Origin: Microvirga sp.
GTDB taxonomy: Bacteria > Pseudomonadota > Alphaproteobacteria > Rhizobiales > Beijerinckiaceae
Reading direction: 5' to 3'
Length of the DNA: 52,702 nt
Assembly: GCA_029266525.1 (NCBI GenBank)
Contig: JAQSWQ010000026.1
Coordinates: 1-52,702, forward strand
The notes under the pieces are model-generated. The model ran no database searches. It saw nothing but the letters and a program-made list of their open reading frames with translations, and had not been told where the DNA came from. Position 1 is the stretch's first letter. Every line of letters begins with the position of its first letter. Below are positions 10,024 through 18,987 of the stretch, one piece after another. Both the position numbers and the translations under genes were made by a program.

Positions 10024-11346
10024 ATGAGCCACGAGAACCTCGGGCTCGTGCTGCTGGCGCTGCTCTTCGTCGTCATCCTTTCCGGATTTCCGATCTCCTT
10101 CACGCTGTTCTTTCTCGGTATGGCGTTCGGCTACGTCGGTCTCGGCGATCGCGTGTTCCACCTGATGACCTATCAGGTGTTCAGCACCATGATGGACACG
10201 GTGCTTGCGGCCGTCGCCATGTTCACCTTCATGGGCTACGTGCTCGAAAGCGCCGGGCTGATGGCGCGGCTTTTCCATGCCGTCCAGCTCCTGTTCAGGC
10301 GCACGCACGGCTCGCTCTATTTCGCGACGATCTTCACGGCGACGTTGTTCGCGGCGGCGACCGGGATCGTCGGTGCCTCGGTGACAATCATCGCGCTGAT
10401 GGCGGCGCCGGTGATGCTCAAGGCCCGCTACGACACGGCGCTTTCCGCGGGAACGATCTGTGCCGGCGGTACCCTCGGCATTCTCATCCCGCCGAGCGTG
10501 ATGCTGGTGGTGATGGGGCCCGTGCTCCAGGTCTCGGTGGCGCGGCTCTACGCGGGCGCGCTCCTGCCGGGGCTACTCCTCGCCACCGCCTACGTCGTCT
10601 ACACGATGATACGCGTGTGGCGCGATCCGCGGCTCGGCCCGCCGTTGCCGGAGGCCCAGCTCGCGGTGAGCAAAGGGTACATCGCGCGCGAGTTCTTCCT
10701 CGGCCTCGTTCCTCCCGCCGCGCTGATCATCGCGACGCTCGGCTCCATCATCACCGGCTGGGCGACGCCGACCGAAGGCGCGGCGATCGGCTGCGTGGGG
10801 GCGCTCACCGTGACCGCGGCGCACGGCAAGCTCAGTTGGGCGATGCTGAAGGACGCGACCTTCCGGACCGTGCAGACCTCGAGCATGGTGATGATCCTGT
10901 TGGTCGCGTCCACCTTCATGGGCGCGGTGTTCTCGGCGCTCGGCACCCCGAGCTTCATCGCGAAGGCGATGCTCGCCTGGAACATCGAGCCGGGGCTCGT
11001 TATCGTCGCGATCCTTTTCCTCTGCTTCCTTCTGGGCTGGCCGCTCGAGTGGGTTCCGATCGTCGTCATCATCGTCCCGATCTTCCTGCCCATGCTGATG
11101 GCCATGAAAGTGGACATGGTGTGGTTCAGCATCCTGCTGGCGGTCACCCTGCAGACCTGCTGGCTCTCTCCGCCGGTGGCGCTCTCAGCCTACTACCTCA
11201 AAGGGGTCATGCCCGAGTGGAGCCTCGCGAGGATCTATCAAGGAATGCTGCCCTTCATGGGCCTGCAGTGGCTCGTCGTGCTGATCCTCTACTTCTTCCC
11301 CCAAATCATTCTCGTCGTGCCGAACATGATGTTCGGCCGGCGCTAG
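10024..11346 (+). CDS. TRAP transporter large permease subunit (DctM type)
   Basis: The 440-residue product is a multi-spanning membrane protein with about 11-12 hydrophobic segments, the usual DctM length and layout. Family-like motifs include GFPISFTLFFLGMAFG near the N-terminus, GGTLGILIPPSVMLVVMG in the middle and GWATPTEGAAIGCVGAL after a loop. It would couple solute import to the ion gradient, with the small subunit and the substrate-binding protein encoded on either side. A different frame also stays open across this gene; it is an artefact of high GC. Confidence 0.93.
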   Translation: MSHENLGLVLLALLFVVILSGFPISFTLFFLGMAFGYVGLGDRVFHLMTYQVFSTMMDTVLAAVAMFTFMGYVLESAGLMARLFHAVQLLFRRTHGSLYFATIFTATLFAAATGIVGASVTIIALMAAPVMLKARYDTALSAGTICAGGTLGILIPPSVMLVVMGPVLQVSVARLYAGALLPGLLLATAYVVYTMIRVWRDPRLGPPLPEAQLAVSKGYIAREFFLGLVPPAALIIATLGSIITGWATPTEGAAIGCVGALTVTAAHGKLSWAMLKDATFRTVQTSSMVMILLVASTFMGAVFSALGTPSFIAKAMLAWNIEPGLVIVAILFLCFLLGWPLEWVPIVVIIVPIFLPMLMAMKVDMVWFSILLAVTLQTCWLSPPVALSAYYLKGVMPEWSLARIYQGMLPFMGLQWLVVLILYFFPQIILVVPNMMFGRR

Positions 11347-11375
11347 CGGAGAGCGGAAACGCACAGGAGGTCACC

Positions 11376-12479
11376 ATGAAACGACGCACCTTGATCACGG
11401 GCGCAGGGCTCGCCGCCGGCGTGTCGATGGCACCGGTCCGGAGCCGCGCGCAAGGCGCGCAATTCCGCTGGAAGCTGCAGAGCGGCAATCCGGCCGGCAC
11501 GCCGCATATGACGCTCCTCAACAAGTTCGCCTCTAACGTCGAGAAGATGTCCGGTGGGCGTCTCGCGATCGAGGTGCTGACCAGCGGCGCAATCGTCAAT
11601 CCGTTCGAGATCCTCGACGCCGTCAACAAGGGTGTGATCGAGGCGGGTCAGTGGTGGACCCATTACGCCACCGGCAAGCATCCGGCAGGCGGCCTGTTCA
11701 GCGCGCCGCTCGGCGGCTCCGGCAGCGGACTCGACCAGATGGGGCAGCTCGGCTGGTACATGCGCGGCGGAGGCCGAGAGCTTTATGTCGAGTATTATCA
11801 GAAGATGCTTCGCGCCGACGTGATGCCGTTCCTCTATGCCCCCGACGGCCCGGAGTGCTTCGGCTGGTTCAAGAAGCCGGTCAACTCGGTCGCGGAATTC
11901 ACTAGCCTTCGCTTCCGGATCTCCTCGGGGCTGCCGAGCGACGTCTTGAAGGACATGGGCGGCGTGCCGATGAACCTGCCCGGGCAGGAGCTCATCCCGG
12001 CCGCTGAGCGGGGCATCATCGATGGTGTCGAATGGATCAACCCCGCAAACGACCTGCCGCTCGGCCTTCATGATGTGTTCAAGTACTATTCGATCCAGGG
12101 GCTGCACCAGGCGATCGACATCGCCGACGTGATGTTCAACGGCGCCAAGTGGCGTTCGCTTCCGCCCGATCTGCAGGCGATCGTCGAGACGGCGCTCACG
12201 GCCTCGCTGCTCGATGCCATGCTCTACTTCGCGCACGAGAACGCGAAGGCGCTGAGGGAGATCAGGGCGAAGGGCGTTACGATGTTCGATGCCCCTCCGG
12301 ACTACGCGCCGGCCTTCATCAAGTCCGCCAAGAAGGTTCTCGGCCAGCTCGAGGCAAAGGACCCCTTCTTCAAAAGAGTGCTCGAGTCGCAACGGGCTTT
12401 CGCGAACGTCGTGGTGCCCTACACGCGCGAAACCTCGAAGCTGTCGACGCTCATCAGCGGCGCGGCCGAGGTGAACTGA
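11376..12479 (+). CDS. TRAP transporter substrate-binding protein (DctP/TakP type)
   Basis: This 367-residue periplasmic protein delivers the solute to the QM permease. The N-terminus MKRRTLITGAGLAAGVSM looks like a twin-arginine or Sec signal ending near RSRAQG (residue 26). The segment SLRFRISSGLPSDVLKDMGG holds the conserved Arg that binds carboxylates in this family, and GIIDGVEWINPANDLPLGL resembles the 2-oxoacid-binding TakP branch. AGGAGG lies 5 nt before ATG 11376. The ligand is probably a carboxylate or similar anion; it is not defined by context because no further catabolic enzyme follows. Confidence 0.92.
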   Translation: MKRRTLITGAGLAAGVSMAPVRSRAQGAQFRWKLQSGNPAGTPHMTLLNKFASNVEKMSGGRLAIEVLTSGAIVNPFEILDAVNKGVIEAGQWWTHYATGKHPAGGLFSAPLGGSGSGLDQMGQLGWYMRGGGRELYVEYYQKMLRADVMPFLYAPDGPECFGWFKKPVNSVAEFTSLRFRISSGLPSDVLKDMGGVPMNLPGQELIPAAERGIIDGVEWINPANDLPLGLHDVFKYYSIQGLHQAIDIADVMFNGAKWRSLPPDLQAIVETALTASLLDAMLYFAHENAKALREIRAKGVTMFDAPPDYAPAFIKSAKKVLGQLEAKDPFFKRVLESQRAFANVVVPYTRETSKLSTLISGAAEVN

Positions 12480-12624
12480 GCAGCGAGCCGGCCGCGAACT
12501 CACCGCTCTTCCTCGCGCCCCTCGAATCCTCAACGCCCGCCGGCCTCAAGGTCGACGGGCGCGTCGCTCCGGCCAAGCGCACCAGTCTTAGCCGCGCATA
12601 AGCTCCAAACATCGCTTGTCGACG

Positions 12625-13110
12625 TCAGTCCCCGCCGGTGCGTCCAAACCAGATGCTCAGTAGAGCAGCGAGTGCGACTAGCGTGAGAAAGCCGTTCGCG
12701 GCCATGAGGAGAGCCGGCGGAAGCTGACGAATGTCCGGATTCGGTGGCGGCGCGCCGGTGAACAGCTCACGCCACACCGCGACCACAAAGCACATCGCAC
12801 TAAACAGAACGAGGAGCGTACCCGTTCCGATGACCATCCACTCCGGCACAACCCCCTCGAGGAGTTTCTTGGCCCCGATGCCGCTCGCGAGAGAGACGAG
12901 ACCGGTGCGTATCCAGGCCGCATAGGTTCTTTCCGCTGCAAGGACGGTACGATCAGCGGCGAGTTCGGTCCGACGGTCGGCCGAGTCTTTCATCCTCTCG
13001 GTCGAGGTCGTCATTTCGCGCGTCGATTCCTCCACGCGCTCTGAGGTTTGCTCAAGCTCCTCAGCCGATTTGTTCAGGGCTGTCGTGTCGGCCTTCTCAG
13101 GAGCGGTCAT
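12625..13110 (-). CDS. DUF202 (YidH-like) membrane protein
   Basis: The 161-residue product has a polar, Glu/Thr/Arg-rich coiled segment (about 1-60), then the DUF202 signature LAAERTYAAWIRTGL and three hydrophobic segments (about 73-90, 97-119 and 135-155). The start ATG at 13110 overlaps the stop of the DUF1622 gene by four bases (ATGA), so the two are coupled. The family has no established function. Confidence 0.88.
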   Translation of the reverse strand: MTAPEKADTTALNKSAEELEQTSERVEESTREMTTSTERMKDSADRRTELAADRTVLAAERTYAAWIRTGLVSLASGIGAKKLLEGVVPEWMVIGTGTLLVLFSAMCFVVAVWRELFTGAPPPNPDIRQLPPALLMAANGFLTLVALAALLSIWFGRTGGD

Positions 13111-13505
13111 GACAGCTCCTCCTTTTGGCGGCGCCTCTGCCAGGGCCACCGGCCCTCAATTTCGACTTCGAGCGAGAAGCTCAAAAAAGTTCGGATGAGG
13201 ACGATTGCAGCGAGCACGCCAAGGCTCCCAAATGTGGGCGCCACCGCGACTGTTCCGATGATGTCCGCCGCAACGAGGAACTCAAGGCCAAGCAGGATGC
13301 CTCGTCCGAGATCGGCGCGAAAGCCTTCGTAGGCCTTGTCCCAATCGGAGGCGCCGAAGCCGCGACGCAAGAACAGGCCGGCAGCGATGAGCGCTCCGAG
13401 GACGATAATTCCAACGCCCGCGATCTCAATCGCGGTGGCGATGAGATGCATGGCATTGTCGACGGCGTTAGCCGGGCGGTCAGATCCGATGCTTCCGGAC
13501 AACAT
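13107..13505 (-). CDS. DUF1622 membrane protein
   Basis: The 132-residue product matches the DUF1622 pattern: an N-terminal hydrophobic segment (IATAIEIAGVGIIVLGALIA), the cytosolic motif FRADLGRGILLGLEFLVAAD, a third hydrophobic stretch, and the ending RTFLSFSLEVEIEGRWPW. The reading frame is open further upstream, but MLSGSIGSDRP at 13505 gives a family-like length. It forms a two-gene operon with the DUF202 gene. Membrane location is clear; function is unknown. Confidence 0.88.
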   Translation of the reverse strand: MLSGSIGSDRPANAVDNAMHLIATAIEIAGVGIIVLGALIAAGLFLRRGFGASDWDKAYEGFRADLGRGILLGLEFLVAADIIGTVAVAPTFGSLGVLAAIVLIRTFLSFSLEVEIEGRWPWQRRRQKEELS

Positions 13506-13804
13506 GCTCAACCCATATCCCTTCTCAGGACGGGGAGAGAGCTTATTGCCCCCGGTTCGACTTGCGAACTCCGTATCAGCAAGACGCCCATACGACGGCG
13601 AGTCGAACGGAGCGCGACCGCGCCCCATAGAGCCATCCCGCTCCGGTCTACGAAAACTCAACCAAATCTGAAGGGTTGGCGCGAGCTTTCCCAAGGAAGC
13701 TCGGCGCGCGCCGCGCTATGTGCCGCCCCGGTACTCAGCTGTAGGGCCGACGCCGTCAGCGACTTTCAACCCACGGCGGTTCACAAACACGGAGGATCAG
13801 AACT

Positions 13805-14748
13805 ATGAACCTGGACATGAACAAGCTCGAGCCGCTGCTCGGGACTGTGGTCAACGAACTCGGCGCCGCATCGAACGCCGCGCTGGTGATTGTCGGCGAC
13901 AAGCTCGGGCTCTTCCGCACGCTGGCGGGCGGCCCGATGACGTCCGCCGAGTTAGCGGAAAGGACCGGCACGCACGAGCGCTATGTGCGCGAGTGGCTCT
14001 CGGCGCAGGCAGCTTCCGGATTTGTCGCGTACGACGCTATGCGGATGAGCCCAAGCTCGCTGAAACCTTCAAGACAGGCCGGGGGCTCGGCTGGGGCGAT
14101 CACTGCAATTGCCTCTTCTGCGGTGTCGAGCGCTTCTTCAGGCCGGGCTACAGGGCGCACCTCGTCGCCGAGTGGCTGCCGTCCCTCGACGGTGTCGTCG
14201 ACAAGCTGAGGCGCGGGGCCATGGTGGCGGACGTCGGCTGCGGCCACGGCGCCTCGACCATGCTGATGGCACAAGCGTTCCCGAACTCGGAGTTCGTCGG
14301 AATCGACTTCCACGACGCTTCGATCGACCATGCAAGGCGGCATGCTGACGGGATCGGGAACGCTCGCTTCGAGGTGGCGCGGGCGCAGGACTTCGGAGGG
14401 TCCGGGTACGACCTCGTGACCATGTTCGACGCCCTGCACGACATGGGCGATCCGGTCGGGGCGGTCGCTCATATACGCGAGACGCTGAAGTCCGACGGCA
14501 CCTTGATGCTCGTCGAGCCGATGGCCGGGGACAGCCTCGCGGAGAATCTGAACCCGGTCGGACGCGTCTACTATGCCGGGTCGACCCATATTTGCGTTCC
14601 GACCTCGCTGAACCAGGAAATCGGCGCGGCCTTAGGGGCGCAGGCGGGCGAGAAGCGCCTTAGCGAGGTTATCCGCGAGGGCGGCTTCTCGCGCGTCCGA
14701 AGGACGGCCGAAACACCGTTCAACATGATCCTCGAGGCCAGACCTTGA
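13805..14748 (+). pseudogene. class I SAM methyltransferase broken by an internal deletion
   Basis: The gene begins normally at ATG 13805 (GGAGG 8 nt upstream) with the winged-helix/dimerisation domain of the Rv2258c-like methyltransferases: NAALVIVGDKLGLFRTLAGG and ERTGTHERYVREWLSAQAAS. After ASGFVAYDA (about 14036) the sequence jumps to another frame at YADEPKLAETFKTGRGLGW. The rest is intact to 14748 and includes the SAM motif VADVGCGHGAST, EFVGIDFHDASID and FDALHDMGDP. Intact relatives have roughly 35 residues between these points, so about 105 nt (not a multiple of three) seem to be missing. The 5' frame stops at 14209. The remnant is unlikely to be functional. Confidence 0.8.
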
Positions 14749-14844
14749 TGCTGCCGACGGATAACCGTGCGTGCGATCCTGACGCAGGCAGCCTCCTCTC
14801 CCGGCTCACACCGGTAATCCTGATGACCTGCTGACGAGGGTGGC

Positions 14845-14872
14845 ACCGCACCGGCTTCGTGGCTGGTGCGGT
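14845..14872. terminator. stem-loop between the methyltransferase pseudogene and hisS
   Basis: ACCGCACC-N12-GGTGCGGT is a perfect 8-bp stem in the 164-bp gap between two convergent genes. There is no T-run on either strand, so it is at best a weak or Rho-assisted transcription end. Confidence 0.3.
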
Positions 14873-14912
14873 TCACGGGGCGAAAGCCGAAAAGCGGGTG
14901 GCGGTTCGCCGA

Positions 14913-16460
14913 TCAGGAATGGCGGGCCAGCACCTTGCGCACGCCCTCGACGAGTTCGTCCTCGGGCACCGTGAACTGCGCCTCGGCCTGCTTGCGGAGG
15001 TAGGCTTCGCGGTCGTCCTTGGCGATCGAGGCGAGCTCGGCGCCGAGCTTCAGATCCTTGACCTGCACCAAGCCCTTTCCCTTCTCGTCCGAGCCCTGGA
15101 TGATCGCGCAGAGCGCGTCGCGCTTGTCGGCGTATTTCATCTGCGCGCCGAAGCGGCCTTCCCCGAGATACATCTCGGCCCGCAGGAGCGGCCTGCCGTC
15201 CTCGCCGCGTAAGCCGCGGAGTTGCGCGACCATGCGCTGGTAATCGGCGATGCGCTCGGGTTCGCGATCCATGGCGGTGACCACGACGAGCGGCAGCGGC
15301 TTCTCCGCCGTGAGCAACGGCGAGTTCACCGCCTTCAGCGCTGCGAGCAACCGCGACACGCCGATGGAAAAACCGGTCGCCGGCACCGGCTCGTTGCGGA
15401 AGCGCCCGACGAGCCCGTCATAGCGGCCGCCGCCGGCCACCGAGCCGAAGCGCACGGGCTGGCCGTCCTCGTTGGTGACCGTGAAGGTGAGCTCGGCCTC
15501 GTAGACGGGGCCGGTGTAATATTCGAGGCCGCGAACGACGGAAGGGTCGATGCGGATGCGCTCAGGTCCGTACCCCGCTGCTTCGCACTGCTCGGTCAGC
15601 TCGATCATTTCTGTGTACGCTTGAGCTGCGACATCGTTGTCGATGGTGTTACGCATGACATTTAAAATGGAATAATAATTTGAGAGTTGCATCTCGAGAC
15701 TTAAGCTACGTGATTCCAGACTGAACCTAATCGGCGACAAGAACTTGTTGATCTCACGTTCCCCCAGTCCGGCGCCTTTGGTGAAATCACCGCTCACATC
15801 TCTTCGGCCAGCGCCGAGACGCTCACGAACTCCATCTATGCCCAAGCGATCAAACGCATCCAGCGCTCGTAGTACCACCAACCTTTTTGTCGCCTTGTCG
15901 TCGCCGCCAAGCCCAATTGCCTCCAGTTGCCCATCTAAGAACTTACGGCTGTTGATCTTGACGACGTAGTCTCCCTGCGGAATGCCGACTCGTTCTAATG
16001 TATCCGCCATAAGCATGCAGATCTCGGCATCGGCCGCGACGCTGCCCGCCCCGACCGTGTCGGCGTCGAACTGCATGAACTGGCGGAAGCGGCCGGGCCC
16101 CGGCTTCTCGTTGCGGAAGACCCAGCCGGCCTTGTAGCTGCGATAGGGCTTCGGCAGCTGGTCGAAATTCTCGGCGACGTAGCGGGCGAGCGGCGCCGTG
16201 AGGTCGTAGCGAAGGGAGAGCCACTGCTCGTCGTCGTCCTGGAAGGAGAAGACCCCTTCGTTGGGCCGGTCCTGGTCGGGCAGGAACTTTCCCAATGCGT
16301 CGGTGTACTCGACGAGCGGCGTCTCGAGCGCCTCGAACCCGTAGAGCTCATAGGTCTCGCGGATCGCCGCGAGCATGCGCTCGGTCGCGGCAAGATCGCC
16401 CGGCCCGCGGTCGGCGAAGCCGCGCGGCAGGCGGGCCTTGAGCTTGCTGTCCTTGGACAT
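14913..16460 (-). CDS. hisS: histidyl-tRNA synthetase
   Basis: HisRS charges tRNA-His. The 515-residue product has the class II motifs: motif 1 around [13 protein letters not shown], motif 2 in [20 protein letters not shown], the histidine-binding [12 protein letters not shown] and [13 protein letters not shown], and a C-terminal anticodon-binding domain from about 395. Start [15 protein letters not shown] at 16460; the frame extends upstream through non-coding sequence. The stretch encoding about residues 147-295 is markedly lower in GC: by hand count 181 of 360 bases at 15601-15960 are G or C, and only 20 of 60 at 15661-15720, against 43 of 60 at 16081-16140. The protein remains in frame throughout. 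Confidence 0.96.
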   Translation of the reverse strand: MSKDSKLKARLPRGFADRGPGDLAATERMLAAIRETYELYGFEALETPLVEYTDALGKFLPDQDRPNEGVFSFQDDDEQWLSLRYDLTAPLARYVAENFDQLPKPYRSYKAGWVFRNEKPGPGRFRQFMQFDADTVGAGSVAADAEICMLMADTLERVGIPQGDYVVKINSRKFLDGQLEAIGLGGDDKATKRLVVLRALDAFDRLGIDGVRERLGAGRRDVSGDFTKGAGLGEREINKFLSPIRFSLESRSLSLEMQLSNYYSILNVMRNTIDNDVAAQAYTEMIELTEQCEAAGYGPERIRIDPSVVRGLEYYTGPVYEAELTFTVTNEDGQPVRFGSVAGGGRYDGLVGRFRNEPVPATGFSIGVSRLLAALKAVNSPLLTAEKPLPLVVVTAMDREPERIADYQRMVAQLRGLRGEDGRPLLRAEMYLGEGRFGAQMKYADKRDALCAIIQGSDEKGKGLVQVKDLKLGAELASIAKDDREAYLRKQAEAQFTVPEDELVEGVRKVLARHS

Positions 16461-16657
16461 GGATGGCGGGGTTCGAGCGGTGCAATCCCTCTCCCGGAGG
16501 GAGGGGCAGCGGGAGGGGTTACGGTCTAACCGAAGAGGCCGCAACCCCTCGCAGACCGCAGAGGCAGGCTGTAGCCGCAGGAGGTTGACCGCGCGCTCGC
16601 ACAGTCGAACACTCGGGGCAGGTCTGCGAGACGGGCCATTGCGACAGGGAGGCATTC

Positions 16658-17755
16658 ATGGATCGCGAGCATCATCCGCGCGTTTCGGACACCGGGAGCG
16701 ACGGCGAGGCCGACCGCCGCGACGTCCTGAAGGCGCTCGGACTCGGGCTCTTCGGCCTCGCTGCGGCCGCGCCCGGCGCGGCGCAGGCCTCGGCCGGCAT
16801 CGGCTACCTCGCGCCCGCGCAGGCGCAAGGCACCGACGCCTCGCCGATCGGCGCGCAATGGTGGCCATCCCGCTGGGGACCGGAGGACCAGGCCGGCGCC
16901 TCGAACTGGATCACGCCCGAGAAGATCCTCGACGCCATCCGGCTGGTGCGCACCGGCAAGGTCTACGAGATCGGCCGCGTCTACGAGGCGGCCATGCCGA
17001 ATTTCGGCGAGCGCGCCTTCTCGCTGCGCATCCCCGGCGCGCCGACCGGCGGCCCGTTCGGGCGCAACCTGGTGATCTGGAACGACGAGTTCCTGGCGAC
17101 CGAGATCGGGCAGGTCGGCACCCAGTTCGACGGGCTCGGCCATATCGGCGTCGCGGTGAAGGGCGAGGACAAGGCCGAGATGCGCTTCTACAACGGCTTC
17201 CCGGCCTCGGACGTGAACGCGACCTATGGGCTGAAGAAGCTCGGCATCGAGCACGTCAAGCCGATCCTCACCCGCGGCCTCCTCCTCGACATGGTGGCGG
17301 TGCGCGGGCGGAACCTCAACCTCGGCGAGGAGATCACGGTCGCCGACATCGAGCAGGCGCTGCAGCGGCAGAACATCGCCGCGGCGGACGCGCTCAAGCC
17401 CGGCGACGCGGTCCTGTTCAACACCGGCTGGGGCAGTCATTGGATCAAGGACAACGACACCTTCAAGAAGGGCGAGCCCGGCATCGGGTTGCCTGCCGCG
17501 CGCTGGCTCGTCGAGCGCCAGGTCTGCGTCGTCGGCGCCGACTCGTGGGGCGTCGAGGTGGTGCCCAATCCGGACGCCAACCTCGCCTTCCCGGCGCACC
17601 AGGAGCTCATCACCAGGAACGGCATCTTCATCCACGAGAACCTCGACACCGCGGCGCTCGCGGCCGACCGCGTCTACCAATTCCTCTATGTGATGCTGCC
17701 GTTGCGCATCAAAGGCGGCACCGGCTCGCCGGGGCGGCCCATCGCGATCGTGTGA
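16658..17755 (+). CDS. Tat-exported cyclase-family (kynurenine formamidase-like) protein
   Basis: The 365-residue product has a twin-arginine signal (ADRRDVLKALGLG, residues 19-31) ending near AAQASA (45). The mature part has the PF04199 cyclase fold, whose members are metal-dependent amide or lactone hydrolases. The usual metal motif HxGTHxDxPxH appears here as QVGTQFDGLGH (152-162), so Asp158 and His162 are kept while two His are Gln. This variant may be a subfamily feature and need not mean loss of activity. AGGGAGG lies 5 nt before ATG 16658. It is divergent from hisS and followed by a Kelch protein gene. The substrate is unknown. Confidence 0.85.
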   Translation: MDREHHPRVSDTGSDGEADRRDVLKALGLGLFGLAAAAPGAAQASAGIGYLAPAQAQGTDASPIGAQWWPSRWGPEDQAGASNWITPEKILDAIRLVRTGKVYEIGRVYEAAMPNFGERAFSLRIPGAPTGGPFGRNLVIWNDEFLATEIGQVGTQFDGLGHIGVAVKGEDKAEMRFYNGFPASDVNATYGLKKLGIEHVKPILTRGLLLDMVAVRGRNLNLGEEITVADIEQALQRQNIAAADALKPGDAVLFNTGWGSHWIKDNDTFKKGEPGIGLPAARWLVERQVCVVGADSWGVEVVPNPDANLAFPAHQELITRNGIFIHENLDTAALAADRVYQFLYVMLPLRIKGGTGSPGRPIAIV

Positions 17756-17792
17756 GGCGGGGGGCTTAACCTCGCGCGGCTGCGCGCATAAA

Positions 17793-17816
17793 GCTCCTCG
17801 GCCAACGCCGAGGAGC
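17793..17816 (+). promoter_or_regulatory. 10-bp hairpin enclosing the Kelch gene ribosome-binding site
   Basis: GCTCCTCGGC-caac-GCCGAGGAGC is a perfect 10-bp stem with a 4-nt loop. The 3' arm contains GAGGAG (17810-17815), the only Shine-Dalgarno candidate for ATG 17822. The stem could act as a translation switch or thermosensor, or as a terminator for the upstream cyclase gene; no T-run follows. Confidence 0.5.
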
Positions 17817-17821
17817 CTCTC

Positions 17822-18901
17822 ATGACGATCGATCGCCGCTTCTTCGTCGCGGGCGGGCTCGCGCTGATCGCCGCCCCCGCGCCCGCCCAGACCGGCCACC
17901 AGGGCCACGACCCGCTCTACGAATCGCTGCGCCAGCCGGGCCGCATCGGCGTGCCGGAGATCGCCGCGGAGCAGCGGGTCTACGACAGCCCGGCGCCGAA
18001 GGCGGCGAATGCCGGGCGCTGGATCGACCGCGCGCCGCTGCCGCTGCCGCGCAGCGAGATGGCCTGGGCGGCCAAGCACGCCGGCCGGATGCATCTCGTC
18101 GGGGGCTATGGCGAGCAGCGCGTCGACCGGCCCTATCACCATGTCTACGACCCGGCGACGGACCGCTGGCTCGATGCGGCGCCGCTGCCGCGCGGGGCGA
18201 ACCATGTCGGGGTCGCGGTGCTCGACAGCAGGCTCTACGCGATCGGCGGCTTTACCGAGCAGAACCGCAAGCCGCATGACGAGTGCTTCGTGTGGGAGGC
18301 GGGCGGCGACCGCTGGCAGAAGATCGCCTCGCTGCCGCGCGCCTGCGGCGCGATCGCCCTCGTCGCGATCGGCGGCCGCCTGCACGCGGTCGGCGGCGCG
18401 ATCGGCGATACGTTCGAGACCAAGCGCTCGGTCGACTGGCATCTCGCCTACGACCCGGCCTCCGACCGCTGGGAGAGCCGCGCGCCGTTCTACACCGCCC
18501 GCGACCACACCGGCGTGGTCGCCGTGAACGGCCGCATCCACCTGATCGGCGGGCGCGTCGACACCTTCTACACCAACTCGAACCTCCACCACGCCTACGA
18601 CCCGCAAGCCGACAAATGGGAGGTGCGCGCGCCCTTTCCGACCGCGCGCTCGGGGCATGGCGCGGTGCTCTACCGGGATATGATCTTCTGCATGGGCGGG
18701 GAGGGCTCGAACCGCGTCTTCGCCCAGAACGAGGCCTACGACCCGCGGACCGACTCGTGGGAGCAGTACGCGCCGATGAAGACGCCGCGCCACGGCCTCG
18801 GCGCGGTGACGATCGGCGACCACATCCACGTCGCCGGCGGCGGCCCGGTGATGGGCGGCGGCGTCCAGAGCGCCGTGCACGAGGCCTTCACGCTCGGGTG
18901 A
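17822..18901 (+). CDS. exported Kelch-repeat beta-propeller protein
   Basis: The 359-residue product starts MTIDRRFFVAGGLALIAAPA, a Tat-like or Sec signal ending near PAPAQ (23). Kelch repeats follow from about residue 60: YDPATDRW, YDPASDRW, YDPQADKW and YDPRTDSW alternate with Gly-Gly doublets (LVGGYG, AIGGF, AVGGAI, LIGGRV, CMGGEG, VAGGGP), giving about six blades. Kelch propellers bind proteins or sugars or act as sialidase/galactose oxidase-like scaffolds; no catalytic residues are evident. It follows the Tat cyclase gene by 66 bp, and both products should reach the periplasm. Confidence 0.88.
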   Translation: MTIDRRFFVAGGLALIAAPAPAQTGHQGHDPLYESLRQPGRIGVPEIAAEQRVYDSPAPKAANAGRWIDRAPLPLPRSEMAWAAKHAGRMHLVGGYGEQRVDRPYHHVYDPATDRWLDAAPLPRGANHVGVAVLDSRLYAIGGFTEQNRKPHDECFVWEAGGDRWQKIASLPRACGAIALVAIGGRLHAVGGAIGDTFETKRSVDWHLAYDPASDRWESRAPFYTARDHTGVVAVNGRIHLIGGRVDTFYTNSNLHHAYDPQADKWEVRAPFPTARSGHGAVLYRDMIFCMGGEGSNRVFAQNEAYDPRTDSWEQYAPMKTPRHGLGAVTIGDHIHVAGGGPVMGGGVQSAVHEAFTLG

Positions 18902-18906
18902 GGTCG

Positions 18907-18963
18907 CCTCTCCCCTGGCGGGCGAGGGCCGGCGGCGGCAAAGCCGCGAGCCGGTGAGGGGCG
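18907..18963. repeat. intergenic GC-rich palindromic repeat
   Basis: CCTCTCCCC...GGTGAGGGG brackets a GCCGGCGGCGGCAAAGCCGCGAG core directly after the Kelch stop. It resembles the dispersed repeats at 33711-33820 and 39468-39593 and may end transcription of the Kelch gene. Confidence 0.5.
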
Positions 18964-18987
18964 CGGCCGCGGTCGGGCGCCGGATGG

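Noticed and set aside
10008-11375. Long forward frame running through dctM into dctP (823 codons in total)
   Set aside because: Only the dctP part (from 11376) has protein homology and an AGGAGG site; the upstream part is an Arg/His-rich shadow of dctM.
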